Assembly (NCBI RefSeq): GCF_009834185.1
Contig: NZ_CP047173.1
Coordinates: 2,418,001-2,482,000, forward strand
DNA: 64,000 bases
Direction: 5' to 3'
Origin: Rathayibacter sp. VKM Ac-2760
GTDB lineage: Bacteria > Actinomycetota > Actinomycetes > Actinomycetales > Microbacteriaceae
The position numbers and the translations under genes were made by a program. The notes beneath the pieces are model-generated. The model worked only from the letters and a program-made list of their open reading frames with translations, searched no databases and was not told where the DNA came from. Positions 48,658-58,544 of this stretch are shown piece by piece; the stretch's first letter is position 1; the number at the start of each line of letters is the position of its first letter.

Positions 48658-50204
48658 CAGACGGCACCTTCCTGGGGGGCGGAGAGCTGGGCGGGGGCGA
48701 GATCGGGTGCCTGCGAGAGCAGCGGGTGGCCCCACTGCTCCTCCAGGAGCGCCTCGAGCGCGCCGCCGACGGTGTAGAGACGGACGTCCTGGCGGGCGGG
48801 TGCCAGGAACTGGACGCCGACGGGCAGGCCGTCCTCGTCGGCGAGGCCGGCGGGGACCGAGATGCCGGGGATGCCGGCCAGGTTCGCCGGGATCGTGGCG
48901 ATGTCGCCGCGGTACATCGCCAGCGGGTCGTCGAGCTTCTCGCCAAGCCGGTAGGCGGTGGTCGGCGCGGTCGGCGAGGCGATCACGTCGACGGAGGCGA
49001 AGGCGGCGTCGAAGTCGCGCTGGACCAGGGTCCGCACCTTCTGCGCGCTGCCGTAGTAGGCGTCGTAGTAGCCGGCCGAGAGCGCGTAGGTGCCGAGGAT
49101 GACGCGGCGCTTGACCTCGGGGCCGAAGCCCTGCTCCCGCGTCGCGGCCATGACCTGCTCGACGGTGCCGCCGCCCTTCGGCGTGACGCGGAGGCCGAAG
49201 CGGACGGAGTCGAACTTCGCGAGGTTGCTCGACGCCTCCGCGGGGAGGATCAGGTAGTAGGCGGCGACGGCGTGCTCGACGCTCGGCGCGCTGACCTCGA
49301 CGATCTCGGCGCCGGCCTTCTCGAGCACCGCGAGGGCCTCGTGGAAGCGCGCGAGGACGCCGGGCTGGAAGCCCTCTCCCCCGTCGAGCTCCTTGAGCAC
49401 GCCGATGCGCAGGCCCTTCACGTCGGCGCGGCGCGCCGCGTCGGCGAAGGAGGGCCACTCGTCGCGGAGCGAGGTGGAGTCGCGCGGGTCGTGCCCGGCG
49501 ATGACGTCGTGCAGCAGCGCCGAGTCGAGGACCGTGCGCGAGACCGGGCCGATCTGATCGAGGCTCGAGGCGAGCGCGACGGCGCCGTAGCGCGAGACGC
49601 CGCCGTAGGTCGGCTTCACGCCGACGGTGCCGGTGACGTGCGCGGGCTGGCGGATCGAGCCGCCGGTGTCGGAGCCGAGGGCCAGCGGAGCCTCGTAGCT
49701 CGCGACGGCCGCGGCCGAGCCGCCGCCGGAGCCACCGGGGATCCGGTCGAGGTCCCACGGGTTGTGCGTCGGGCCGTAGGCGGAGCGCTCGGTGGTCGAG
49801 CCCATCGCGAACTCGTCCATGTTGGTCTTGCCGATCGGCACGAGGCCGGCGGCGCGCACCTTCTGCATGACGGTCGCGTCGTACGGCGGGCGCCAGCCCT
49901 CGAGGATGCGCGAGCCCGCGGTGGTCGGCATGTCGTTCGTGACGATGACGTCCTTGACGGCCAGCGGGACGCCGGCGAGCGGGTGCAGCGACTCGCCCTC
50001 GGCGCGGCGGCGGTCGATCGCCTCGGCCGTGGCGGTGGCGGCGTCGCCCGCGACGTGCAGGAAGGCGTGCACGGCGCCGTCGACGGCGGCGATGCGGTCG
50101 AGGTGCGCCTGCGTCGCCTCGCGAGAGGAGACGGAGCCGTCGGCGAGGCGCTCGGAGAGGGCGGAGGCGCTGAGGCGGACGAGCTCGTCGCCGTGGGCGC
50201 TCAC
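48657..50204 (-). CDS. gatA: Asp-tRNA(Asn)/Glu-tRNA(Gln) amidotransferase subunit A
   Basis: 515-residue amidase supplying ammonia from Gln. Catalytic Lys in GVPLAVKDVI, Gly/Ser-rich signature IPGGSGGGSAAAVAS and the Ser in LGSDTGGSIRQPA. The GTG overlaps the gatC stop (GTGA). Length is normal. Presence of the full trimer implies that this organism makes Gln-tRNA (and perhaps Asn-tRNA) by the indirect route. Confidence 0.97.
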   Translation of the reverse strand: MSAHGDELVRLSASALSERLADGSVSSREATQAHLDRIAAVDGAVHAFLHVAGDAATATAEAIDRRRAEGESLHPLAGVPLAVKDVIVTNDMPTTAGSRILEGWRPPYDATVMQKVRAAGLVPIGKTNMDEFAMGSTTERSAYGPTHNPWDLDRIPGGSGGGSAAAVASYEAPLALGSDTGGSIRQPAHVTGTVGVKPTYGGVSRYGAVALASSLDQIGPVSRTVLDSALLHDVIAGHDPRDSTSLRDEWPSFADAARRADVKGLRIGVLKELDGGEGFQPGVLARFHEALAVLEKAGAEIVEVSAPSVEHAVAAYYLILPAEASSNLAKFDSVRFGLRVTPKGGGTVEQVMAATREQGFGPEVKRRVILGTYALSAGYYDAYYGSAQKVRTLVQRDFDAAFASVDVIASPTAPTTAYRLGEKLDDPLAMYRGDIATIPANLAGIPGISVPAGLADEDGLPVGVQFLAPARQDVRLYTVGGALEALLEEQWGHPLLSQAPDLAPAQLSAPQEGAV

Positions 50205-50500
50205 TGCTCCTCCCCCAGGATCGCGGAGACCTGGAAGCGGCTGCCGTCGTGCTCGGGAGCACCGGAGAGCGCCTGCTCCTGGGTGAGCGTCTCACCCACG
50301 ACGTCGGGGCGGAAGACGTTCTCGAGCGGGATGGGGTGGCTGGTCGCCGGCACGTCGGGCGTGGCGACGGCCTGCACGGCCGCCACGGAGTCGACGATCT
50401 GGCCGAGCTCCCGGGTGAGGTTCTGGATCTCCTCTGAGGTGAGGTCGATCCTGGCCAGCGAGGCCAGATGGGCGACCGTGTCGGCCGTGATCTCGGACAT
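50201..50500 (-). CDS. gatC: Asp-tRNA(Asn)/Glu-tRNA(Gln) amidotransferase subunit C
   Basis: 99 residues wrapping GatA and GatB. VAHLASLARIDLTSEEIQNL is the GatC signature. First gene of gatCAB. TAGACT on the minus strand (50543-50538) is a likely -10, giving a leader of about 30 nt, and GGAG lies 5 nt before the ATG. Confidence 0.95.
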   Translation of the reverse strand: MSEITADTVAHLASLARIDLTSEEIQNLTRELGQIVDSVAAVQAVATPDVPATSHPIPLENVFRPDVVGETLTQEQALSGAPEHDGSRFQVSAILGEEQ

Positions 50501-50569
50501 GCGTCTCCGTCGGGTGGTTCGTGAGGAATCGGCGTCCAGTCTAGCCAGGGGCGCCGATGCTCCCTCCGC

Positions 50570-52384
50570 TCAGGTCCCCGGCGACGGGGTGGGCGACGGG
50601 GACGGCGACGCGGTGACCGTGCCGGTGCCGAAGAGGCTCGTGCCGTGCTTCAGCAGCGCCTCGTAGGCGCCCTGGTAGGTGGTCGGCAGGTCGTCGCCGG
50701 GCTCGCCGTAGCGGGCGAGCAGCAGGCCCATCAGCCCGAGGGCCGGCGGGCTGAGCGGCTTGTCCCTGTTCGCGTTGGCGGGGTGCGGCGGGGTCGCCTC
50801 CGGGTTCGGCGGCAGGTACTGCGGCACGGTGGTCGGCCAGTCGTCGATCTGGCGCGGGGAGTCGAGGGTGACGACGCCGAAGAGGTCGGGCGCGTCGGCG
50901 TCCCGCGCGGTGAGCGGCTCGAGGCCGTGCAGGCGGCTCAGGGTGCGGATCAGGGCGCCGTGGTGCATCTCGTCGTGCAGGACTGTGCCGGCCCGGGTGT
51001 AGGCCGAGATCGCGATCGCCGGGACGCGGCAGCCGAGCCGGTCGAAGCCGAAGCCCATCTCGCCCTCCCGGCCGTCGCCGGGCGGGGTCGCGGCGGGCGG
51101 CGGGACGTGGTCGTAGAGCCCGCCGTGCTCGTCGAAGGTGGCCAGCAGCAGGGTGTTGATCGCGTTCGAGCCGGTCGTCGAGGCGCTCTCGCGGATCGCC
51201 GAGTAGACCTGGTGCAGCAGCAGCTCCCCCGCGCGGACGTCGGAGAGCGCGCTGTCGTAGAGCGGCTGCCCGTCGACCTCGTCCTCGTGCAGCACGCCGG
51301 TCGGCGGGTGCATGTCGTTGTGGTCGAAGACGAGGCGCGGCTCGACGAAGGCGTAGTCGGGCAGGTCGCCGCTCGCGACGTCGGCGTAGAACTGCTCCAT
51401 CGGCGCGAAGTTGGTCTTCCAGTGCTTCTCCAGCACCGGCGCGTGCAGGAAGCCCGTGTAGGAGACGACCTGGAGGGCGTCGAAGTAGACCCGCCAGCTC
51501 TTCCCGGCCTCCTCGAGGCGGTTGAAGACCGTCGGCGCATCGGCGAGGTCGTCGGCCAGCCACTTCTCGTAGCCGCCGCCGTGCTTGTTGGTGACGAAGC
51601 CGTGCGAGGTGGACGCGTGGAAGAACGAGCGATTGCAGAACGTCTGCGAGGGGACCGCGCAGAACCAGTGGTCGAAGACGGCGAACTCGCGGGCGAGGGT
51701 CGAGAAGACGGGGAGCATGTCGGGCGAGAAGCCGCCCATGATCGTGCCGTACTCCTCGCGGGTGGGCTCCTCGCCCTTCTTCAGGTGGCGGAGGTTCTGC
51801 ACGTAATCCTCGAGGAACCCGCTCATCGTCGGCGCGGAGGCGTCCGCGGGCGCATTGAAGGGGGCCGTCATCGCGCCGACGGACGCCCCCGCGTTCTCGG
51901 GCGGGTCGATCGTGCCGAAGAGCTGGGTGTTGACGTGCGGGAACTCCTCGCCCGGGTCGGGGTCGGGCTGGCGCATCACCGTGTCGGTCGCGCCCTGGTA
52001 GACGTGCGCGGCGACGGTGTCGCCCGCGGCGGTCGTGTTGGAGTGCTCGCCGCTCTGCAGGCCCTCGAAGGTCGCGCCCGCGGGCGGGCCGTCGGCCGCG
52101 TAGAGCTGCCCGAGGATGTTGTCGAAGGAGCGGTTCTCGAACATCACCACGACGACGTGGTCGAAGCCGGGCTCGCTGCGCTCGGGGAGCGGCGACTCGG
52201 CCTCGCGGTCGCGGCCGGAGGCGACAGCGGCGCCGATCGCTCCGCCCGTGATGCCGGCGGCGGCGACCCCGCCGGCGACGGCGCTGCCGGCCAGGAAGCG
52301 GCGGCGGGAGCGGGAGCGGGGGGCGTCGTCCCAGGGGGTGCCGGTGTCGTTGCCGCCGTCTGTGCCGCCGTCTGTGCCGCTCAT
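50570..52384 (-). CDS. Tat-exported phosphoesterase (phospholipase C / acid phosphatase AcpA type)
   Basis: 604 residues. A twin-arginine signal SRRRFLAGSAVAGG (about 26-40) precedes the phosphoesterase domain (PF04185). FENRSFDN supplies the catalytic Glu83 and Asn84, PSQTFCNRSFFHAST the nucleophile region, TFDEHGGLYDHVPPP the metal Asp/His and LGCRVPAIAISAYT the rest of the core. It hydrolyses phospholipids or phosphomonoesters outside the cell. There is a long Pro/Thr/Ser terminus. Its ATG overlaps the stop of the upstream degenerate paralogue (ATGA). Confidence 0.92.
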   Translation of the reverse strand: MSGTDGGTDGGNDTGTPWDDAPRSRSRRRFLAGSAVAGGVAAAGITGGAIGAAVASGRDREAESPLPERSEPGFDHVVVVMFENRSFDNILGQLYAADGPPAGATFEGLQSGEHSNTTAAGDTVAAHVYQGATDTVMRQPDPDPGEEFPHVNTQLFGTIDPPENAGASVGAMTAPFNAPADASAPTMSGFLEDYVQNLRHLKKGEEPTREEYGTIMGGFSPDMLPVFSTLAREFAVFDHWFCAVPSQTFCNRSFFHASTSHGFVTNKHGGGYEKWLADDLADAPTVFNRLEEAGKSWRVYFDALQVVSYTGFLHAPVLEKHWKTNFAPMEQFYADVASGDLPDYAFVEPRLVFDHNDMHPPTGVLHEDEVDGQPLYDSALSDVRAGELLLHQVYSAIRESASTTGSNAINTLLLATFDEHGGLYDHVPPPAATPPGDGREGEMGFGFDRLGCRVPAIAISAYTRAGTVLHDEMHHGALIRTLSRLHGLEPLTARDADAPDLFGVVTLDSPRQIDDWPTTVPQYLPPNPEATPPHPANANRDKPLSPPALGLMGLLLARYGEPGDDLPTTYQGAYEALLKHGTSLFGTGTVTASPSPSPTPSPGT

Positions 52385-53549
52385 GCGTTCCGCCCTTCCC
52401 GCGCGCGGCGGATCCCTGCCTGGCGGGAGTGTAGCGACGCGCCCGGAGCGGCTGCTCGGAGCAGCTGGAGGGCGTGCTCGGCGTCGCCGGATGCCTCGCT
52501 GACGCCCGCCGCGGCGAGGGCGGCGGCGAGGGTCGGCGTGATCGAGAGCTCCCGGCGCTCCGGAGCGAATGCGGGCGCCGTGCGCGGGAAGCGCGACAGC
52601 GGCCGGGCGGCTCCGGACAGCGCCTCCGCGACGGCGAGCACGCCGTCGTCGGCGAGCGCGCGGCGGTCCGCGGCGAAGCGGGCGCGGTGCAGGAGCGCGG
52701 GCGTCGCCGGGCCGAGTCGGGCGACGACGGGGCGCCGGGCCGCGCGCTCGAGGCGATCAGGAGCGCCGGGACGTCGCCGGGTCGATCGGCGCTCCCGCGC
52801 GCGGTGACGAGCAGGAGCATCCGGCGGCCGGACGACTCCGCCGCCCGGACCGCGTCGACGGTCTCGTGCAGGAGCCGCTCGGCGGTGCGCGCATCCGCGG
52901 AGCGCGAGCGGCTCGGATCGTCCGCGGCGGCGAAGTCGGCCGGGTCGACGAGCGAGCGCGGCTCGACCAGGACGACCGGGGGCAGCGATCGCGCCGCTGC
53001 CGCGGCCCCGAGCGCCGAGAGCGGCAGGAGCGCGCCTCCCGCGGCGCGGGCGGCCGCGGGATCGTCGCGGTCCCAGGCGGGATCGGCGAGGAGCGTCGTC
53101 GAGACGCCCTGCCGGTCGTCGACCACGAGGGCCCAGGGGGTGTCCGCCTCCCGAGCGGAGTGGAGCAGCGAGCGCAGCGGGTCGCGGCCGTCGGCCCGCC
53201 AGTGGTCGGCACGTGCGAACGAGCGGGCGAGCAGCGTGTGGACGGGGAGCATCTCGGGAGCGAACCGGTCGCCCGGGGTTCCGGCGCCGGGAGCGGTCAG
53301 CACCGCGTCGGTGCCGCCGACGAAATCGGTGCCCGGCTCGCCGTCGAGGGCACCGAAGACCTGGGCGCGCGGCCGGCCGGCGAAGGACAGGACGACGAGG
53401 TGGTCGATCCGGGCCAGCGCGGCGGCGGCATCGCGCTCCCGCGGCGTGAGCGGCACGGCTCGAGCGGCGGCGTCGAGCGCGGTCGAGGCGACCTCGGCGA
53501 AGGAGCGGCGGAGGAACTCCCGCCGCTCCTCGCCGGGGCGGTCAGGCAT
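52381..53549 (-). pseudogene. Frameshifted, catalytically degenerate paralogue of the adjacent phosphoesterase
   Basis: The N-terminal 260 or so residues read in one frame from the ATG at 53549, the rest in another frame ending at 52381. The break lies near 52700-52770. Homology to the next gene is visible: ARIDHLVVLSFAGRPRAQVFG matches GFDHVVVVMFENRSFDNILG, and FAPEMLPVHTLLARSFARADHW matches FSPDMLPVFSTLAREFAVFDHW. The catalytic ENRSFDN is replaced by AGRPRAQ, and the metal-binding FDEHGG by ARGSAD. So it is a dead enzyme apart from the frameshift. The downstream frame keeps sensible protein sequence and an ATGA overlap with the phosphoesterase. This could be a recent pseudogene, programmed shift or sequencing error. 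Confidence 0.72.
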
Positions 53550-56073
53550 CCGCGTCGGAGGTCTCCTCGGCAGCGGGCGCTTCGGCAGCGCTCGCGTCGG
53601 CGGCGGGCGCATCGGCGGCGGCATCCGTCGCGACGGCGTCCTCCGCGGGCACGGTCTCCGCGGGCACGGTCTCCTCGGGCACGGTCTCCTCGGGCACGGT
53701 CTCCTCGGGCAGGGCGATCGCCTCGGGCCCCTCCGTCACGAGCAGGTGGAACTCGGCGGCGGTGATGATGCGGACCCCGAGCGCCTCGGCCTTGCCGAGC
53801 TTGCTGCCGGCACCGGGGCCGGCGGCGACGTAGTGCGTCTTCTTCGACACGCTCGAGCCGGCCTTGCCGCCGGCGGCGAGGATCGCCTCCTGAGCGCCCT
53901 CGCGGCTGTAGCCCTCGAGCGAGCCCGTCGCGACGACCGTGAGCCCGGCGAGCACGCCGCCCGCCGCGTCCGCAGCACCGGGGCCGGGGTGGCCGGGGGT
54001 CGCGAACTGCACGCCCGCCCTCGCCCAGCGGTCGACGATCTCGGCGTGCCAGTCGACCTCGAACCAGGCCAGCACCGCGTCGCCGATGATGCCACCGACG
54101 CCGTCGACCGCCGCGAGCTCCTCGCGGCTGGCCGCGCGGATCGCGTCGAGCGAGCCGAAGTGCCCGGCCAGGGCGCGCGCGGCGACCGGGCCGACGTGCC
54201 GGATGCTGAGCGAGACCAGGAAGCGCCAGAGCGGCGAGGTCTTCGCCTTCTCGATGTTGGCGATCAGCGCGAGACCCGTGGTCGAGGGCACGTACTCGGC
54301 GTCGCCGCCGAACGCCTCCGCGTCCGGATCGAACGGGCCGTCGCGCTTCTGCCGCCGGCGCTTGAACGGGCCGACGACCTTCGCCTCGCCCCTGTCGTCC
54401 AGCTTCTGCAGCCCGGTCTCGCTGTCGCGGACGACGACCTCGATCGGGAAGACGTCCTCGATCCGCAGCTCGAAGAGACCCGCCTCGGTGACCAGCGGCG
54501 GCTCCGCGGGCACGAACGGCTGGGTCAGCGCCGCGGCGGTCACCTCGCCGAGCACCTCGATGTCGAGCGCGCCGCGGCTGCCGATGTGCTCGACGCGGCC
54601 GCGGACCTGCGCTGGGCAGGAGCGCGCGTTCGGGCAGCGCAGGTCGACGTCGCCCTCCTTCGCGGGAGCGAGGGTCGTGCCGCACTCGGGGCACTGCGTC
54701 GGCATCACGAACTCGCGCTCGCTGCCGTCGCGCAGCTCGATCACCGGGCCGAGCACCTCCGGGATGACGTCGCCGGCCTTGCGCAGCACGACCGTGTCGC
54801 CGATCAGCACGCCCTTGGCCTTCACCACATCGGCGTTGTGCAGGGTGGCCTGGCGCACCTCGGAGCCGGCGACCTTCACCTTCTCCATCTGCGCGAACGG
54901 GGTCGCCCGGCCGGTGCGGCCGACGCTGACGACGATGTCGAGGAGCTTGGTGTGCACCTCCTCGGGCGGGTACTTGTAGGCGATCGCCCAGCGCGGGGCG
55001 CGACTGGTGGCGCCCAGCTCGTCGTGCAGCTCGAGCTCGTCGACCTTGACGACGACGCCGTCGATCTCGTGCTCGACCGAGTGCCGCTCGCGGCCGTAGC
55101 GCTCGACGAACGCGAGGACCTCGTCCACCGACTCCGACACCCGGTTGTGCCCGCTGACCGGCAGACCCCACGAGGCGAGCAGCCCGTACACCTCGGACTG
55201 GCTCTGCACCGGCGGGTCGGGCCAGGCGCCGATGCCGTGCACGTAGAGCGCGAGCGAGCCGACCCGCGCCTCTCCGGCGCGCAGGTCGAGCCCCGCCTTC
55301 TTGTCGAGCTGCTGGCGGAGCCCGCCGCTCGCGGCGTTCCGCGGGTTGGCGAAGGTCGGGAAGCGGCGCAGCGCGCTCTCGCGCGCCCGCTCCTCGTCGA
55401 ACGGCTTGCGGGTGCCGCTCGGCCGGGCCGACCAGCGCTCGCGCGCCTCCTCGACGGCCTCGTCGCGCAGGGTCTCCTGCAGGGCGTTCAGCGCCGCGAA
55501 CTCGCGGACCGGGATGAAGACCTCGCCGCGGACCTCGACCAGCGCGGGGTGCCCCTCGCCCGCCAGCTGCTGCGGGATGCCGGCCACGCGCAGCGCGTTC
55601 ACGGTGACGTCCTCGCCGGTGCGCCCGTCGCCACGCGTCGCCGCGGTGACGAGCCGGCCGTTCTCGTAGTGCAGCGAGATCGCGAGGCCGTCGATCTTGA
55701 GCTCGGTCAGCCAGGCGACCGGGCGGGCGGCGGAGGCGACGGTCTTGTCGCACCACTCGCGCAGCTCCTCGGCCGAGAAGACGTTGTCGAGCGAGAGCAT
55801 CCGCTCGGCGTGGTCGATCGGGTCGAGACCGGCGGCGACCACGCCCCCGACGGTCTGCGTCGGCGAGTCCTCGGTGGCCAGCTCGGGGTGCGCCGTCTCG
55901 AGCTCGGCGAGCTCGCGGACCAGCGCGTCGTACTCGGCGTCGGCGAGCGGAGAGGCGTCGGCCGCGTAGTAGTCCTCGCTCGCGGAACGGATCCGCGCGC
56001 GCAACTCGTCGACCCGCTGCGCCGGATCGAGGTCCGCCGCCGGCGTCGGGCCGGCCCCGGGCGTCGCGGCCAT
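53542..56073 (-). CDS. ligA: NAD-dependent DNA ligase
   Basis: 843 residues, longer than the usual 670-750. The adenylation domain has LTELKIDGLAIS (KxDG nucleophile), followed by an OB fold, a zinc finger (CPECGTTL...CPNARSC), HhH repeats (GGIIGDAVLAWF) and a BRCT domain (LAGLTVVATGSLEGYSREGA). Beyond that a tail of about 60 residues of EETVP pentapeptides and Asp/Ala/Glu stretches ends the chain. The extra length lies also in an insertion before the HhH region, common in this family. The ATG overlaps the mnmA stop. Its 3' end overlaps the next gene by 8 nt. Confidence 0.95.
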   Translation of the reverse strand: MAATPGAGPTPAADLDPAQRVDELRARIRSASEDYYAADASPLADAEYDALVRELAELETAHPELATEDSPTQTVGGVVAAGLDPIDHAERMLSLDNVFSAEELREWCDKTVASAARPVAWLTELKIDGLAISLHYENGRLVTAATRGDGRTGEDVTVNALRVAGIPQQLAGEGHPALVEVRGEVFIPVREFAALNALQETLRDEAVEEARERWSARPSGTRKPFDEERARESALRRFPTFANPRNAASGGLRQQLDKKAGLDLRAGEARVGSLALYVHGIGAWPDPPVQSQSEVYGLLASWGLPVSGHNRVSESVDEVLAFVERYGRERHSVEHEIDGVVVKVDELELHDELGATSRAPRWAIAYKYPPEEVHTKLLDIVVSVGRTGRATPFAQMEKVKVAGSEVRQATLHNADVVKAKGVLIGDTVVLRKAGDVIPEVLGPVIELRDGSEREFVMPTQCPECGTTLAPAKEGDVDLRCPNARSCPAQVRGRVEHIGSRGALDIEVLGEVTAAALTQPFVPAEPPLVTEAGLFELRIEDVFPIEVVVRDSETGLQKLDDRGEAKVVGPFKRRRQKRDGPFDPDAEAFGGDAEYVPSTTGLALIANIEKAKTSPLWRFLVSLSIRHVGPVAARALAGHFGSLDAIRAASREELAAVDGVGGIIGDAVLAWFEVDWHAEIVDRWARAGVQFATPGHPGPGAADAAGGVLAGLTVVATGSLEGYSREGAQEAILAAGGKAGSSVSKKTHYVAAGPGAGSKLGKAEALGVRIITAAEFHLLVTEGPEAIALPEETVPEETVPEETVPAETVPAEDAVATDAAADAPAADASAAEAPAAEETSDADA

Positions 56074-57212
56074 CAGAGCACCGCCCCGGTCGCGGCGGCG
56101 CCGACGAGGTCGGCCGCGACCGTGCGGTCGATGGTGCACTGGCCGAGCACGCGGGTGCCGAGGTAGACGACGGCCGTCTGGCCGGGGGCGACGCCGTCGA
56201 GCGGCGAGTCGGGAGTGATCACGAGCTCCACCTTTCCATCGACCTCCGACACGACCGCGGTCGCCGGGACCGGGTCGGCGTGCGCGCGGATCTGCACGTC
56301 GCAGCGGAACGGGATCGAGGCGTCCTCGGGCGCCGCGCCGGCCCAGGTGAAGCGCGCGCCGGCGATCTCGCCGATGCGCAGCGCCTCGCGCGGACCGACG
56401 ACGACCTCGTTGGTCTTCGGCCGCAGCTCGAGGACGAAGCGCGGTCGTCCGTCCGGCGCCGGAACGCCGAGGTGCAGGCCTCGGCGCTGGCCGACGGTGT
56501 AGCCGTGGGCGCCCTCGTGCGCGCCGACCACCGCGCCGTCGCGGTCGACGATCGCGCCCGTCTCGGGAGCGACGCGCTCCGAGAGCCAGCCGCGGGTGTC
56601 GCCGTCGGGGATGAAGCAGATGTCGTAGCTGTCCGGCTTGTTCGCGACGCTCAGCCCGCGACGGGCCGCCTCGGCCCGGACGACCGCCTTCGACGGCGTC
56701 GAGCCGAGCGGGAACATCGAGTGCTCGAGCTGCGCGGTGGTGAGGACGCCGAGGACGTAGGACTGGTCCTTCGCCTCATCGCTCGCGCGGTGCAGCTCGG
56801 GGCTGCCGTCGGCCGCGGTCTCGAGCGAGGCGTAGTGGCCGGTGCAGACGGCGTCGAAGCCGAGGTCGAGCGCCTTCTCGAGGAGCGCGGCGAACTTGAT
56901 CCGCTCGTTGCAGCGCATGCACGGGTTGGGGGTGCGGCCGGCGGCGTACTCGGCGACGAAGTCGTCGACCACGTCGAGCTTGAACCGCTCGGAGAAGTCC
57001 CACACGTAGTAGGGGATGCCGAGGACGTTCGCGGCGCGCTGAGCGTCCATCGAGTCCTCGATCGTGCAGCAGCCGCGACTGCCCGTGCGCAGCGTGCCGG
57101 GCATCCTGCTCAGCGCGAGGTGCACGCCGACCACCTCGTGCCCCGCCTCCACCGCGCGGGCCGCGGCCACCGCCGAGTCCACTCCACCGCTCATCGCCGC
57201 AAGAACCTTCAC
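56073..57212 (-). CDS. mnmA: tRNA-specific 2-thiouridylase
   Basis: 379 residues, adding sulfur to U34 of tRNA(Lys/Glu/Gln). PP-loop AMSGGVDSAVAA at the N-terminus, Cys98 and Cys101 in PCMRCNERIKF and Cys199 in YDICFIPDGD, which are the thiol relay residues. Central QRRGLHLG motif and the C-terminal beta-barrel are present. The neighbour cysteine desulfurase 44 nt upstream is its likely sulfur donor. The 3' end overlaps the ligA start. Confidence 0.96.
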   Translation of the reverse strand: MKVLAAMSGGVDSAVAAARAVEAGHEVVGVHLALSRMPGTLRTGSRGCCTIEDSMDAQRAANVLGIPYYVWDFSERFKLDVVDDFVAEYAAGRTPNPCMRCNERIKFAALLEKALDLGFDAVCTGHYASLETAADGSPELHRASDEAKDQSYVLGVLTTAQLEHSMFPLGSTPSKAVVRAEAARRGLSVANKPDSYDICFIPDGDTRGWLSERVAPETGAIVDRDGAVVGAHEGAHGYTVGQRRGLHLGVPAPDGRPRFVLELRPKTNEVVVGPREALRIGEIAGARFTWAGAAPEDASIPFRCDVQIRAHADPVPATAVVSEVDGKVELVITPDSPLDGVAPGQTAVVYLGTRVLGQCTIDRTVAADLVGAAATGAVL

Positions 57213-57256
57213 CGTCCGAGTCTACGAGCGGGCGGCGGCGGCGCGGAGTGCGGCTC

Positions 57257-58480
57257 TCAGCCGGGCAGCACGGCGCGGTTGGAGAGGCCCGCGCGGGCGG
57301 CGCGGGCGTAGGCGTCCGGCAGCGCGGCCAGCAGCGCGTCCACGTCGGCGTCGACCGTGGTGCGGCCGAGCGTCATCCGGAGCACGCCCCGCGCCTCGTC
57401 CTCGCTGCGGCCGAGCGCGAGGACGACGTGCGAGGGCTCCGGGATGCCGGCGGTGCAGGCCGAGCCGGTGGAGACCGAGACGCCCGCCATGTCGAGGAGG
57501 AAGAGGAGCGAGTCGCCCTGCGCGCCGGGGAAGCCGAGGTGCGCGTTGCTCGAGACCCGACGGCCGGAGTCGACGGCCGGACCGGTCAGCGTCGCACCGG
57601 GCACGGCCGCGAGGACCCCCGCCACGAGCCGATCGCGCAGGGCGGCGAGCCGGCGCGCCTCCTCGGGCAGCTCGGCGACCGCCTCCGTCACCGCCGCCGC
57701 GAACGCCGCCGCCCCCGGCACGTCCTGCGTGCCGGAGCGGACCCCGCGCTGCTGACCGCCGCCGTGCAGCACCGGCACGACCCGGGCGTCGCGGGCGAGG
57801 ACGAGCGCGCCGGTCGCGATCGGCGCGCCGACCTTGTGCCCGGAGACGCTGACCGCGACGAGGCCGACGCCGTCGCGGGAGCCGGAGTCGCGGCGCAGAG
57901 CCCCGATCTCGAGCGGCACGTGACCGAGTGCCGCGACCGCGTCGAGGTGCAGGGGCACGCCGGCGCGCGCGCAGACGGCGGCGAGCTCGACGACGGGAGC
58001 GATGGTGCCGATCTCGTTGTTCACCCAGAGTGCGCTGACCAGCGCGACCGAGCCGGCATCCGCGGCGAGCGCCGCCGCCAGCGTCTCCGGTCGCAGCGTC
58101 CCCTCGGCGTCGAGCTCGAGCCACTCGATGCGGGCGCCCTCGTGGGCGGCGAGCCACTCGACGCTGTCGATCGTCGCGTGGTGCTCGCCCCCGGGCACCA
58201 GGAGGCGCGTGCGGCGCCCGTCCTCCGCCCGCCGCTGCCAGTACAGGCCCTTCAGCGCCAGGTTGATCGCCTCGGTGCCGCCGGCGGTGAGGATCACCTC
58301 GATCGGCTCGCAGCCGAGCGCGGCGGCGATCGACGCGCGGGCGTCCTCGAGGCGGCGGCGCGCCTCCTGGCCGGTGCCGTGCACCGACGAGGGGTTGCCC
58401 GGCTGCGCGGACGCCTCGGCGAAGGCGGCGAGCGCGGAGGCCCGCAGCGGGGTGGTCGCTGCGTGATCGAGATAGATCAT
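57257..58480 (-). CDS. Cysteine desulfurase (IscS/NifS family)
   Basis: 407-residue PLP enzyme yielding alanine and persulfide. Schiff-base Lys in VSVSGHKVGAP, active-site Cys in STGSACTAGIPEPSH, HHATIDSV for cofactor contact, and NNEIGTIAPV. The ATG is preceded by GGAGGGTGCC. Next to mnmA, which suggests that its main job here is thiolation of tRNA. No IscU or SufBCD genes lie nearby. Confidence 0.93.
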   Translation of the reverse strand: MIYLDHAATTPLRASALAAFAEASAQPGNPSSVHGTGQEARRRLEDARASIAAALGCEPIEVILTAGGTEAINLALKGLYWQRRAEDGRRTRLLVPGGEHHATIDSVEWLAAHEGARIEWLELDAEGTLRPETLAAALAADAGSVALVSALWVNNEIGTIAPVVELAAVCARAGVPLHLDAVAALGHVPLEIGALRRDSGSRDGVGLVAVSVSGHKVGAPIATGALVLARDARVVPVLHGGGQQRGVRSGTQDVPGAAAFAAAVTEAVAELPEEARRLAALRDRLVAGVLAAVPGATLTGPAVDSGRRVSSNAHLGFPGAQGDSLLFLLDMAGVSVSTGSACTAGIPEPSHVVLALGRSEDEARGVLRMTLGRTTVDADVDALLAALPDAYARAARAGLSNRAVLPG

Positions 58481-58544
58481 GGCACCCTCCGTCCCGCGAC
58501 CGGGGGAGGAAGGGGGCCTCCGGCCGCTCACTACTGTAGATCGC

